Shown here in pieces: positions 1 through 7,588 of a stretch of DNA of 64,000 nucleotides. Under the pieces are notes generated by a model, which worked only from the letters and a program-made list of their open reading frames with translations, was not told the origin of the DNA and did not search any database. The translations under genes and the position numbers were made by a program. The stretch covers positions 124,001 through 188,000 of the forward strand of contig JAGTRU010000001.1 in assembly GCA_018261905.1 (NCBI GenBank), in the 5' to 3' direction. Each line of letters begins with the position of its first letter. Positions within the stretch are counted from its first letter, which is position 1. Source of the DNA: Pseudomonadota bacterium. GTDB taxonomy: Bacteria > Pseudomonadota > Gammaproteobacteria > Burkholderiales > Rhodocyclaceae.

Positions 1-2555
1 ATTTCCTTGCGCTTGGTCAGATCGGAGAAAATCGCCACGTAGTTGCCGATGCTGCCGTCGGCCAGACGGGAAACGCTGATGTTGAGCCATTCCGGATAGA
101 TCTCGCCATTCTTGCGGCGGTTTTCGATCTCGCCCTGCCATTCGCCGTCGCGCTGCAGGTTCGACCACATGTCACGATAGAAGTCGGCGTCCTGTCGCCC
201 GGAACTGAGCAGCTTGGGGTTCTGGCCGATGACTTCTTCCGGCCGGTAGCCGGTGACCGCGGCGAAGGCCTTGTTCACCAGCAGGATGCGGTTGTCGGCA
301 TCGCTGATGATAATGCCTTCGGTACTGTTCTCGAAGACGCGGGCGGCCAGTTCGAGCTGCTCGGCGGCTTGCCGGCGTTCGGCCTCGGCCTGCATGTTTT
401 CGAGGGCATGGGAAATGTTGTTGAGGAGATCCTCGACCAGTTGCTTGTCGTTGTTGCCGAAGGCCTCCAGGCTGGCGTCGAGAATGCCGATGTGGCCGAG
501 GTATTTGCCATGGCGCAGGAGCGGCAGCCGGACATAGGCGACCAGCCCTTCATGCATCAGGTGTTCGGCCAGAGAACTTTCCAGGCAGTCGCCGACTTCG
601 TCGTACTGCCCCCGGCCCGTGGAAAATTCCCGGGAACCGGCGACGACTTCGCGAATCAGTTCTTCCTTGTGCTGGCAATCGGCGGAAACCAGCAACTGAT
701 CCTCGCTTTCCAGATGCACCCAGGCCATCGGGAACTTGCCGCTGCGGCAAAGCAGATCGGCGACCACCTTGAGCAGCCGCTCCGGTTCGCGAATGCGGAC
801 GATGGCCTGGTTGGTGTCGCTGAGCAGGGTGAGCAGGCGATTTACGCGAGCCACCTGCTGCTCGGCATGCTTGCGCTCGGTGATGTCGAGAAGAATGCCG
901 ACGATGCCGCCGATATCGCCATCGGTCCGGTGGAAGACCGCCTTGTGGAAGATCACTTCGCGATCGACGCCGGCACTGTTGCGGATCGCGCTTTCATAGA
1001 ATTGATTGCCGCCGCTGGCCAGCAGCTCCATGTCGGCGCGATGGTGCATATCGGCGAGGAGCGGCGAGGAAAGGTCGAAAATGGTCTTGCCCGCGATTTC
1101 GCCGCGGCCGACCCCGATATAGTGCTCGAAGGCGCTGTTGACGCCGATGTAGCAGCCCTTGGTGTCCTTCACGTAGAGCGGGCCGGGAATGGCGTCGATC
1201 AATTGTTCGAGAAAGTGCAGGTGTTCCCTGAGGCGGAGATCCAGTTGTTCCTGTTCGGTGACGTCCTGGCCAAATTCGAGAATGTATTCCGGACTTCCCT
1301 CATGGCCGAGCAGGACCGTCTTGCGCAATTTGATCCAGCGACCGGCCTGGCCGGGCATGGTGAGCTCTTCGAGCGGGACGTCAACCGGCGCCCGGCTGCG
1401 CACCACCTCGTCGTCGCTGGCGTTCTGCCGGTCGGCCAGGCCGGCTTCGTAAATTTCCTCGTTGCTGCGTCCGATCAGGGACTGCCGCGAGCGGTTCAGG
1501 ATGCTTTCGCCGGAGCGGTTGATGCGGGCGATCCGCCGGTCGTTGGCCCGTTTCAGGATGATCATGCCCGGGATGTGTTCGAAAATGCTGTCAAGCAGGC
1601 GGTGCGAGCGTTCCAGCATGCGCTCCGCGTCCTGCCGACTTTCGATTTCCATTTTCAAGGCTTTTTTCTCGTCGTCGAGAAGGCGAGTCCGTAGTCTGAC
1701 CTCTTGTTCCAGGAAATTCGGCCGTTTCAGCAGGTGCAGGTTGATCGCGAACAGGGCCAGGCTGATTGCCGCCAAATAGAGCCAGGGGCCGACGTTTGCC
1801 CAGGGGAGCGGGGCGGTGTCGGGGGCGAGGTCGAGCCGGAACTGGCTGTCGCCGGCCAGTCGGGTCTGCAGGCTGGCAAGCACCGCCAGCCTTTCGGGAA
1901 TGTTGTCGAACAGGGCGCCGACCGCGGGCTGGCCTTGCCGGACATGGTGCACCCGGATGGCCAGGCCTGCGCTGGCCAGCTCGGAGAACTGGGCGGCCTC
2001 GGCCAGGGCGGTGAAATGGAGGAGCAGGCCGACCTGTCCCCAGAAGCGCGTGCGGCCTTCCGGAGAACGATTGACCAAGGTTTGCGTCACCAGCAACTTC
2101 TGGCCACGCACCTGGATCTGCGGTTCGCCGAGCGGCATCGGGGATGGCCAGCGAGCGGCCGGCAGGCGGGCGGGGGTAAGCAAGTCGGCGGCGGGATCGC
2201 TTTTGCGGGTGAGGACGATGGCGGCTTGTCCGTCCGGGCTGATCTCGACGATCGAGGCCGGCGCGACGATTTTCAGGATGCCGGCGGCGGTGCGCGACAC
2301 TTCGCCCGGCGGCGACTGGTGAATGCTTTCGGCGAGCAGGGTGGCGGCGACGGCCGCCTGGTTGAGGAGCAGTTCGATGCGCCGGCGGTAAATCTCGGCG
2401 TGCTGTGCCGCCCGGTTGTCGAGTTCTGCGGCGGTGGTGTTCTGCTGATAGAGGAAATGGCCGCCGATCGGCGCCACGAACAGCAGGGTGAGGCCGATCG
2501 CGCTCAGGTGGGCAGCGCGCCGAGCCCGCTGGATAGCGACTTTCCAAATCCCCAT
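1..2555 (-). CDS. membrane sensor protein with PAS and GAF domains (3' end outside window)
   Basis: Reading the minus strand from the ATG at 2555 (AGGGGGAAG ribosome site upstream) gives an open frame of about 851 residues that runs off the left edge. A transmembrane helix lies near residues 15-35, a periplasmic segment follows, and a second helix lies near 250-275. Cytoplasmic modules follow: a PAS region about 310-430, a second PAS about 435-560, a GAF-like region about 570-700 and a third PAS about 725-850 with the typical phrase EGIISDADNRI. The output domain lies outside the window; GGDEF/EAL or a histidine kinase are the usual choices. A sigma-54-type promoter lies just upstream. The gene is convergent with nothing visible and reads away from the cytochrome cluster. 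The architecture is clear; signal and output are not. Confidence 0.85.
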   Translation of the reverse strand, partial: MGIWKVAIQRARRAAHLSAIGLTLLFVAPIGGHFLYQQNTTAAELDNRAAQHAEIYRRRIELLLNQAAVAATLLAESIHQSPPGEVSRTAAGILKIVAPASIVEISPDGQAAIVLTRKSDPAADLLTPARLPAARWPSPMPLGEPQIQVRGQKLLVTQTLVNRSPEGRTRFWGQVGLLLHFTALAEAAQFSELASAGLAIRVHHVRQGQPAVGALFDNIPERLAVLASLQTRLAGDSQFRLDLAPDTAPLPWANVGPWLYLAAISLALFAINLHLLKRPNFLEQEVRLRTRLLDDEKKALKMEIESRQDAERMLERSHRLLDSIFEHIPGMIILKRANDRRIARINRSGESILNRSRQSLIGRSNEEIYEAGLADRQNASDDEVVRSRAPVDVPLEELTMPGQAGRWIKLRKTVLLGHEGSPEYILEFGQDVTEQEQLDLRLREHLHFLEQLIDAIPGPLYVKDTKGCYIGVNSAFEHYIGVGRGEIAGKTIFDLSSPLLADMHHRADMELLASGGNQFYESAIRNSAGVDREVIFHKAVFHRTDGDIGGIVGILLDITERKHAEQQVARVNRLLTLLSDTNQAIVRIREPERLLKVVADLLCRSGKFPMAWVHLESEDQLLVSADCQHKEELIREVVAGSREFSTGRGQYDEVGDCLESSLAEHLMHEGLVAYVRLPLLRHGKYLGHIGILDASLEAFGNNDKQLVEDLLNNISHALENMQAEAERRQAAEQLELAARVFENSTEGIIISDADNRILLVNKAFAAVTGYRPEEVIGQNPKLLSSGRQDADFYRDMWSNLQRDGEWQGEIENRRKNGEIYPEWLNISVSRLADGSIGNYVAIFSDLTKRKE

Positions 2556-2610
2556 TCTCGACTTCCCCCTGGTCAACCATGTTGCGTTTTTATCTACGCG
2601 CTCCTTCTAC

Positions 2611-2625
2611 GCAAGATGGGTGCCA
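2611..2625 (-). promoter_or_regulatory. candidate sigma-54 promoter of the PAS/GAF sensor gene
   Basis: On the minus strand the sequence reads TGGCACC-N4-TTGC, with GG and GC separated by exactly 10 nt as RpoN requires. The expected transcription start is near 2600, leaving about 45 nt of leader before the ATG at 2555. No TTCCCG/CGGGAA dyad was found in the short gap upstream; an activator site might lie in the neighbouring cytochrome gene. Confidence 0.55.
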
Positions 2626-2667
2626 GTACCCAATGGCCGGAACCGGGGGCTGGTTGCGGCTCTAGGG

Positions 2668-3633
2668 TCAGCGTTTTTCGTCGGCGAGTGGATAAAAGGC
2701 GCGACTGATGTAGGCCAGGAGCGACTGGATGTCACGCTCGCTGAGGACGCTTTTCCAGGCCGGCATCGAGGTATTGGGCAGGCCTTCGCGAATGGCCTGA
2801 CGGATCGATTGGCGACTGGCGCGGGACATGAAGCCGATGTCGCGCAAATCGCGCGGGTGCGGTTCCATGAACTTGCCGATCCAGTTCTGGCCGCTGCCAT
2901 CGGCTCCATGGCAGAAGGCGCAGTTGTGCTGGAAAAGCCGCTCGCCGCGCCGTTCCAGCGGGTTCATGGCGGCTATCCGGGGTGCGATGTCGTGCTTGGC
3001 ATAGGGGCTGGCACTGGCAATGGCGTCGGGCTTCGGGGCGTTGGCCAGGGAAAAGTTGTTGCGGGGAAAGGACAGGGCGCGGGAATCCCAGGTGATCTCG
3101 TCCGCCGTCGGGGCGCCCCGGTCATGGCAGGTAACGCAACTGGCGAGATAGAGACGTTTGCCGGCGCTCTCTTCCGGGCTGAGGCTTTCCCACGGCCGGG
3201 AAAGCGGAATCTCGCCTTTGGCAAAGGGGAAGGCGGCGCGGTAACGCTGGTGCTCCGGCCAGCCGTTTGCCGCGGTGTGGTAATGGGTGTTGAGCGCCTT
3301 GCGCTGGATGAATTCATCGATCACGAAGGCGGCCACGGCGCGCATTTCGGCCTCGCTGATGAGGCCGGCGAAGGACTGCATGGCGGTTCCCGCTCTGCCC
3401 CGGTGCAGCGTTGCGACGATTTTCTCCGAGCTCAGCCGGGCCGGGTCGGCCGTCGTGAAATCGGTCGGACGCGGCGCCAGGTAACTGGCGGCCAGTGTCT
3501 TGCCGTCGCCCGAGTAGCCATGACAAAAATAGCAGCGAAAATTGTAGATGGCGCGTCCGGCCTCGAGTTCATCCGGGGTGGCGGCGGCACCGGCGGCCAG
3601 CAGGGCACTGGCCATGGCGAGGAACAGTTTCAT
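2668..3633 (-). CDS. periplasmic triheme class-I-type cytochrome c
   Basis: This is a 321-residue protein counted from the ATG at 3633, chosen because it begins a clean signal peptide (MKLFLAMASALLAAGAAA). Longer starts read into an upstream repeat. Three haem sites are visible, CYFCH, CVTCH and CAFCH, each in a cytochrome-c-like segment, and the C-terminal phrase MPAWKSVLSERDIQSLLAYI is typical of a class I cytochrome helix. It probably shuttles electrons in the periplasm. It lies downstream of the similar triheme gene at 3814-4845 on the same strand and could be co-transcribed with it, although a repeat of about 136 bp sits in its leader. The redox partner is not evident. Confidence 0.85.
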   Translation of the reverse strand: MKLFLAMASALLAAGAAATPDELEAGRAIYNFRCYFCHGYSGDGKTLAASYLAPRPTDFTTADPARLSSEKIVATLHRGRAGTAMQSFAGLISEAEMRAVAAFVIDEFIQRKALNTHYHTAANGWPEHQRYRAAFPFAKGEIPLSRPWESLSPEESAGKRLYLASCVTCHDRGAPTADEITWDSRALSFPRNNFSLANAPKPDAIASASPYAKHDIAPRIAAMNPLERRGERLFQHNCAFCHGADGSGQNWIGKFMEPHPRDLRDIGFMSRASRQSIRQAIREGLPNTSMPAWKSVLSERDIQSLLAYISRAFYPLADEKR

Positions 3634-3642
3634 GAACCAGCG

Positions 3643-3778
3643 CACCTTGCCGCCGAGTCGCCAGGGAGCAGAGCGCCCAAACGCACCAACAGCCTCGTCC
3701 AACCGAGGTTTCAAGGATAATTTAGGCAAGCCGCCTTGGTTGTTCCTCGGCATCTCTGCGTCTCTGCGGTTCAATTGG
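3643..3778 (+). repeat. interspersed repeat copy 1 (CCGCAGAG-type ends)
   Basis: The left end resembles ACCTTRCCGCAGAGTCGCAG and the right end reads CTCTGCGTCTCTGCGGTTCA, so the ends form an imperfect subterminal inverted repeat. Its sequence matches copies at 15095, 28688, 55826 and 59327. It fills most of the gap between two cytochrome genes and forms the leader of the 2668-3633 gene. No coding capacity was recognised. Confidence 0.75.
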
Positions 3779-3813
3779 GGTTTCTGGGTGGAAGCGGTCG
3801 GGGGGCGGCGTGA

Positions 3814-4845
3814 CTATTTACGGCCGGAATTTCCCGGTTGGGCGAAGCGGCGGAAGACGTATTCGCTGACGTCGGCGATTTCCTGGTCGTTGAGGACTTT
3901 GCTCCAGGCCGGCATTTCGGCTCCCAGGCGACCGTCGTGCACGGCAGTGTAGATGGCCGGACGATTGAAGGCGAAGCGGAAACTGCGGTCGGTAAAATCC
4001 CGCGGTTTGGGATTGATGAAATAGGCGCGCGGTCCCTTGCCGTCGCCTTTGACGCCGTGGCAGGTGGAACAGTTGGCCATGAAGGTCTTGGCGCCCTTGC
4101 CGGGGTCGCCGGTCAGGCCGTTCTGGAAGCCCTGGCGCATGCCGTCGGTGCTGGTCAACTGGCCGCCCCGGCCATTGGCACTGGTCCCCGAAATCCGGCT
4201 GGTGGCGGGGAGCATCAGGGCGGCCCGGATGTAGTCCACGGCGGCTTCGATGTCGGAGGCCGGGAGACGGCCGGCAAAACCGGCCATGGCGGTGTTCGGA
4301 CGGCCATTGGTGACCGAGTTGAGCATTCGTTCCCGGGTCAGTTCGGTGCGTGCCTGGGGCGTCGTGAAATCGCGCGGCGGGATCAGGCCGAGCGAACTCG
4401 GCGCCCCTTGCCCATGGTCGCCATGACAGACCATGCAGTTCTGGGCAAAGACCGTGCGACCGCGTTGCAACTTCGGATCCAGTGAAATCTGCATGAAGGT
4501 CGAGCGGATGTAGTCGACGACGGCGACGATTTCGTTGCTGTCGAGCTGGGTCTTCCAGGCCGTCATCGCCGTGCCCGGCTTGCCGTGGGTGACGATGGTC
4601 AGCATGGTGTCGCGGCTCAGTTCGCCGGCCCGCGTGAAATCCCGGGGCGGTGGGACCAGGCTGTTCTTGGCCCGGCTGTTGCCGTCGCCGCGGTCGCCGT
4701 GGCAGACCGAGCAATAGTTGTGGTAGATCGCGCTGGGATTGAGCGGCCCGCCTTTGCCCGGGCGCTCGCCGGCGTGGGCGGACAGGCAGGCGGCAGCGGC
4801 GAGCAGGGAAACAAGGATTTTTGCAAGGCAGTTTTGCCGGTTCAT
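3814..4845 (-). CDS. periplasmic triheme class-I-type cytochrome c
   Basis: This is a 343-residue protein from the ATG at 4845, with GGAG about 10 nt upstream and a signal peptide ending near AHA. It contains three repeated cytochrome c units with sites CSVCH, CMVCH and CSTCH. Each is followed by a phrase of the type PPPRDFT and then an M-x-AW or GRPNTAMAGF segment, suggesting tandem monohaem domains with Met ligands. It is a paralogue of the 2668-3633 gene and shares its strand. The start faces the monohaem cytochrome at 5008 across a 162-bp gap holding two sigma-54-like promoters. A soluble periplasmic electron carrier is the likely role. Confidence 0.85.
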   Translation of the reverse strand: MNRQNCLAKILVSLLAAAACLSAHAGERPGKGGPLNPSAIYHNYCSVCHGDRGDGNSRAKNSLVPPPRDFTRAGELSRDTMLTIVTHGKPGTAMTAWKTQLDSNEIVAVVDYIRSTFMQISLDPKLQRGRTVFAQNCMVCHGDHGQGAPSSLGLIPPRDFTTPQARTELTRERMLNSVTNGRPNTAMAGFAGRLPASDIEAAVDYIRAALMLPATSRISGTSANGRGGQLTSTDGMRQGFQNGLTGDPGKGAKTFMANCSTCHGVKGDGKGPRAYFINPKPRDFTDRSFRFAFNRPAIYTAVHDGRLGAEMPAWSKVLNDQEIADVSEYVFRRFAQPGNSGRK

Positions 4846-4894
4846 GGCGAGGCAATCTCCGTCGGACGGTTTTCTGGATGGATCGCTCCGTTCA

Positions 4895-4910
4895 AGCAAA
4901 AACCGAGCCT
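4895..4910 (-). promoter_or_regulatory. weaker sigma-54-like promoter of the 3814-4845 cytochrome gene
   Basis: The minus strand reads AGGCTCG-N4-TTGCT with correct 10-nt GG-to-GC spacing. Two positions of the -24 element deviate from consensus. It would start transcription near 4884, about 40 nt before the ATG. It lies back to back with the stronger plus-strand promoter at 4926. Confidence 0.4.
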
Positions 4911-4925
4911 TTTTCTGGGGTGCCG

Positions 4926-4941
4926 TGGCATGAGTGTTGCT
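4926..4941 (+). promoter_or_regulatory. sigma-54 promoter of the monohaem cytochrome gene
   Basis: The sequence TGGCATG-AGTG-TTGCT matches the RpoN consensus except one base of the -24 element. The GG and GC dinucleotides are 10 nt apart. The start would lie near 4952, giving a leader of about 56 nt to the ATG at 5008. No activator dyad of the TTCCCG type was found in this gap. Confidence 0.65.
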
Positions 4942-5007
4942 AGTTCGTTGTCGGTATTCGGGTCGTCAACCGGAGTCCTTGTCTTCTTTGCGGATTGAAT
5001 TGCTGCC

Positions 5008-5343
5008 ATGGATCGTTTCCTCCTTGCCCTGTTGATGCTGATGCTCGCCCAGTGGGCGGCCGCGGCGACGCTGGGCGAAGGGAAGGGGCGGCCGGCCAGG
5101 GAATTGAATGGCCGCGAAGTCTATGTCCAGACCTGCGCCATGTGTCACGCCAACGGCGTCGGTGGCGCGCCGCGACCGGGACGGGCCGCCGACTGGGCGG
5201 AGCGCAAGCCGAGCGGCACGGCCGAACTGCTGGTTTCCGTGCTGCGGGGCAAGGGCGGCATGCCACCGAAAGGCGGCAATGCTTCACTGACCCGGGATGA
5301 GGCTTACGTGGCGATGGATTTCATGTTGAACGGGGTGAAGTGA
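5008..5343 (+). CDS. small monohaem cytochrome c (c5-like)
   Basis: This 111-residue protein has a signal peptide (cleavage after WAAAA) and one haem site, CAMCH. The region GMPPKGGNASLTRDEAYVAM is characteristic of short cytochrome c5/class I domains, with a Met ligand in GGMPP. The N-terminal domain of the 12514-13500 gene is a relative, sharing the CHA-GxxGxPRxGxAADWA pattern. It is transcribed from its own sigma-54-type promoter and followed by a Rho-independent terminator, so it may be made as a separate abundant periplasmic carrier. The start is the only sensible ATG before the signal peptide, although the ribosome site is weak. Confidence 0.85.
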   Translation: MDRFLLALLMLMLAQWAAAATLGEGKGRPARELNGREVYVQTCAMCHANGVGGAPRPGRAADWAERKPSGTAELLVSVLRGKGGMPPKGGNASLTRDEAYVAMDFMLNGVK

Positions 5344-5412
5344 TTTTCGACGGGCGGCCGGAATGGTGTAATTAACTTACCTCCCCGTTAATTGTTCCGG
5401 CAGCCATTTTTG

Positions 5413-5445
5413 CCGCAGCCCGATGATTCGGGCTGCGGTTTTTTT
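5413..5445 (+). terminator. Rho-independent terminator or attenuator
   Basis: An 11-bp stem CCGCAGCCCGA/TCGGGCTGCGG with a four-base loop is followed by seven T residues. It lies 70 nt beyond the monohaem cytochrome stop and only about 25 nt before the next start codon. It therefore either isolates the two genes or attenuates readthrough into the long cytochrome run. Confidence 0.85.
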
Positions 5446-5469
5446 GATCGAAGCGAGGAGTTGGGTGCT

Positions 5470-6189
5470 GTGAGGGCTGGCATATGGTTGTTTTTACCGG
5501 CGGTGACGCTGCTGGCAGCTTTTCCGGTCGGCGCGGCCGATATTCGCCTGACCCCGCACAACCTGACCAAGAAAGGGGCCTTGGTGGAAGCCGACGAGGT
5601 TTGTGTCTTCTGCCATACCCCCCAGGTCGGCGCCGGCACCGCCCCGCGCAGCGGCGGCGTGATGCAGCCGGCCTGGCAGCTTGCCCTGCCGGAAGCGCAT
5701 TCCTTCGTGATTTACGACGATATCGGGCGTCTGCAATTCGGCGACCGGCCAGCCATCGGCTCGCAATCGATCGCCTGCCTGTCATGCCATGATGCCAACC
5801 AGGCGTTTTCGGTCCAGTCGGCCGAATCGGACCATCCGTTCGGTATTCCCTACCGGGGATATTCCCGCGGCCGGGAAAGGGCGCTCGCCGAAAGTCGTCA
5901 GAACGACCGCGCCCCGGCCCGTGAGGCCAAGGAACTCAAGGCCCTCGACGAGTTCCGACTGCCTAGCAAGGGAATGGTCGATAACCGCCAGGTGTGGTGG
6001 GTGTCGGCCGGCGGCGTCAGCGCTTTCCGCTCGCGTTCGGATCTGCCCCTGTACGCCCGGGCGTTCGAATCCGGCGAAATTCCTTATGTCGAATGCAGCA
6101 GTTGCCATGATCCGCATATTTCCAACAAGCTGTTCTTGCGGGTGAACAATGAGGGAAGCCGTCTTTGCCTGACGTGCCATGACAAATAG
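5470..6189 (+). CDS. secreted tetrahaem cytochrome c
   Basis: I start this gene at GTG 5470, not at the upstream ATG 5392. GTG 5470 has AGGAG 9 nt upstream and opens a signal peptide ending GAA. The ATG would lie before the terminator hairpin. The product has 239 residues with four haem sites: CVFCH, CLSCH, CSSCH and CLTCH. The order CVFCHTP, CLSCHDA, CSSCHDPH, CLTCHDK is the doubled-CXXCH tetrahaem module also found at 7589 and at the N-terminus of the 17644 gene. The family includes outer-surface cytochromes of metal reducers. The region between haems 2 and 3 is charged (RGRERALAESRQ), unlike the Ser/Gly-rich 7589 protein. A role in periplasmic or outer-membrane electron transfer is inferred. 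Confidence 0.85.
   Translation: MRAGIWLFLPAVTLLAAFPVGAADIRLTPHNLTKKGALVEADEVCVFCHTPQVGAGTAPRSGGVMQPAWQLALPEAHSFVIYDDIGRLQFGDRPAIGSQSIACLSCHDANQAFSVQSAESDHPFGIPYRGYSRGRERALAESRQNDRAPAREAKELKALDEFRLPSKGMVDNRQVWWVSAGGVSAFRSRSDLPLYARAFESGEIPYVECSSCHDPHISNKLFLRVNNEGSRLCLTCHDK
5862..5877. promoter_or_regulatory. intragenic copy of the TTCCCG-N4-CGGGAA dyad
   Basis: The 16-bp sequence TTCCCGCGGCCGGGAA matches the dyads found upstream of the sigma-54 promoters at 7507 and 24377 exactly in its twelve fixed bases. It lies inside the tetrahaem cytochrome gene. It could be a remote activator site or chance. Confidence 0.25.
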
Positions 6190-6216
6190 CAGACCGGATC
6201 GTGCCGAGGTGGATAG

Positions 6217-7341
6217 ATGAAAAATCGAATGAAGTGGTCAATATCCTGCGGCCAAGCGCTGCTCGCCGTCGGTCTCCTGTGCGTTCTCGGCTGTGCGCCG
6301 GTGCAGGAGCGAGCGCCGGCCGGTGCGTCGGCCAATCAGCTGATTTATCCGCTGCCGCCGGACGAGCCGCGCTTCGTCTTCGAACGAACGATCTACGGCA
6401 GCGCCGATATCGTGCCGCGGCGCAACGACGCCATGCTGAAGCGCGCCCTGACCGGCGAGCTGGAGCGTTCGGAAGGTCTGGCCAAGCCCTATGCGGTGGC
6501 CGTCCATCACGGCCGGATCTTTGTCAGCGATTCGGCCGAGCGTTTCGTCAAGGTCTTCGATGTCGTCGAAGGAAAGTATTTCAAGATCGGCGACGATGAC
6601 CGCGGCCCGCTGGTCAAGCCGCTCGGGCTCGATGTCGACGCCAGTGGCAATCTCTATGTCGCCGATGCCAGCACCAAGGCGGTCATGGTCTATAGCCGCG
6701 ACGGCAAGTTCCTGCGCAAAATCGGTGGCCCCTCGGTTTTCGAACGACTCTCCAGCGTTACCGTCGACGCGGTCAGGCAGCGCGTCCTGGTCACCGATAT
6801 CGGGGGGGTTTCATCGGACCAGCACAAGATTCGCGTTTTCGATTCGCTGACCGGCAATCACCTGTTCGATCTCGGGAAACGTGGCATCGGTCCCGGCGAA
6901 TTCAATCTGCCGCGCGATGCCGCGGTGGGCAAGAACGGGCAAATCTATATCGTCGATGGCGGCAATTTCCGCGTCCAGATTTTCGATCATGACGGCAAAT
7001 ATCTGCAGAGCTTCGGTTCGGTCGGCAAGCAGCTAGGTAATTTCGCCCGTCCCAAGGAAATTGCCACGGACGCCGCGGGAAATATCTACGTGGTCGATGC
7101 AGCCTTCGGCAATTTCCAGATATTCAATAGCGAAGGCGATCTGCTGATGTTCATCGGCGAGCGTTCCGAGCGCGACGGCCCGGCCCGCTACATGCTCCCC
7201 TCGGGCATCTATGTCGATGAGGACGGGCGGGTCTATATGGTCGATCAATGGTTCAAGAAAATCGACGTCTTCCGGCCCTATGGCCTGGCCGCCGATGCCG
7301 GCTACCTGGGCAAACGGCCGAACCCGCCGACGGAAAAATAA
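6217..7341 (+). CDS. NHL-repeat beta-propeller lipoprotein
   Basis: This 374-residue protein starts at the ATG 6217 with GAGGTG upstream. The leader ends in a lipobox (VLGC, Cys about residue 26), predicting a lipid-anchored envelope protein. The rest is built of NHL-type blades, with recurring phrases such as GLDVDASGNLYVADAS, FNLPRDAAVGKNGQIYIVDG and FARPKEIATDAAGNIYVVDA, about 45 residues apart. This suggests a six-bladed propeller. It has no haem site. NHL propellers usually bind protein or carbohydrate partners. Its place between two tetrahaem cytochromes suggests an assembly scaffold, as for NHL genes that accompany cytochrome-filament genes elsewhere; this is inference. It is paralogous to the 16575 product. 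Confidence 0.85.
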   Translation: MKNRMKWSISCGQALLAVGLLCVLGCAPVQERAPAGASANQLIYPLPPDEPRFVFERTIYGSADIVPRRNDAMLKRALTGELERSEGLAKPYAVAVHHGRIFVSDSAERFVKVFDVVEGKYFKIGDDDRGPLVKPLGLDVDASGNLYVADASTKAVMVYSRDGKFLRKIGGPSVFERLSSVTVDAVRQRVLVTDIGGVSSDQHKIRVFDSLTGNHLFDLGKRGIGPGEFNLPRDAAVGKNGQIYIVDGGNFRVQIFDHDGKYLQSFGSVGKQLGNFARPKEIATDAAGNIYVVDAAFGNFQIFNSEGDLLMFIGERSERDGPARYMLPSGIYVDEDGRVYMVDQWFKKIDVFRPYGLAADAGYLGKRPNPPTEK

Positions 7342-7366
7342 GCGCATCGGCCAGCGGCGCGGCGGC

Positions 7367-7449
7367 CGGGAAACTTGTTTCCCGATTCCCGTAGGCGGGA
7401 AGACGGTCTTCCTGAGTTTGAGAAAGTTCCCGGAAAATACCGGGGAAAA
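7367..7449. promoter_or_regulatory. cluster of activator-type dyads upstream of the tetrahaem cytochrome
   Basis: Three inverted repeats built from CGGGAA/TTCCCG half-sites occur here. CGGGAAACTTGTTTCCCG at 7367-7384 has perfect 8-bp arms. TTCCCG-TAGG-CGGGAA lies at 7386-7401. An arm pair TTCCCGG/CCGGGGAA lies at 7429-7449. They sit 60-140 bp upstream of the sigma-54 -24 element, the normal position for NtrC-family activator sites. Confidence 0.5.
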
Positions 7450-7506
7450 CGCCGGGTTTTTCTCGGCGGAACGACAAATTCCGCGTGCCACGCCACTTTC
7501 GGTTCG

Positions 7507-7522
7507 TGGCACGGAACCTGCT
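7507..7522 (+). promoter_or_regulatory. sigma-54 promoter of the tetrahaem cytochrome gene
   Basis: The sequence TGGCACG-GAAC-CTGCT has a perfect -24 element and one mismatch in the -12 element, with the obligatory 10-nt GG-GC spacing. Transcription should start near 7533, leaving about 56 nt before the ATG. An inverted CGTGCCAC copy at 7484-7491 makes a dyad with the -24 element. Confidence 0.75.
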
Positions 7523-7588
7523 GTAGTAGATCAAGGCGAGCTGCAGGGCTCGAACTTGATCAATTACTTTAGGGTCGGGAGTTTCGAT

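Noticed and set aside
369..1694. Long plus-strand open frame (441 codons) at the left edge
   Set aside because: It lies opposite the PAS/GAF sensor frame, whose translation shows clear domain patterns; the plus-strand product has no recognisable features.
3187..3207. CTTTCCC/GGGAAAG dyad inside the 2668-3633 cytochrome gene
   Set aside because: Spacing differs from the promoter-linked dyads and no promoter lies close; probably chance in GC-rich coding sequence.
5392..5469. Longer start (ATG 5392) for the first tetrahaem cytochrome
   Set aside because: It would place the terminator hairpin inside the coding region and bury the signal peptide.
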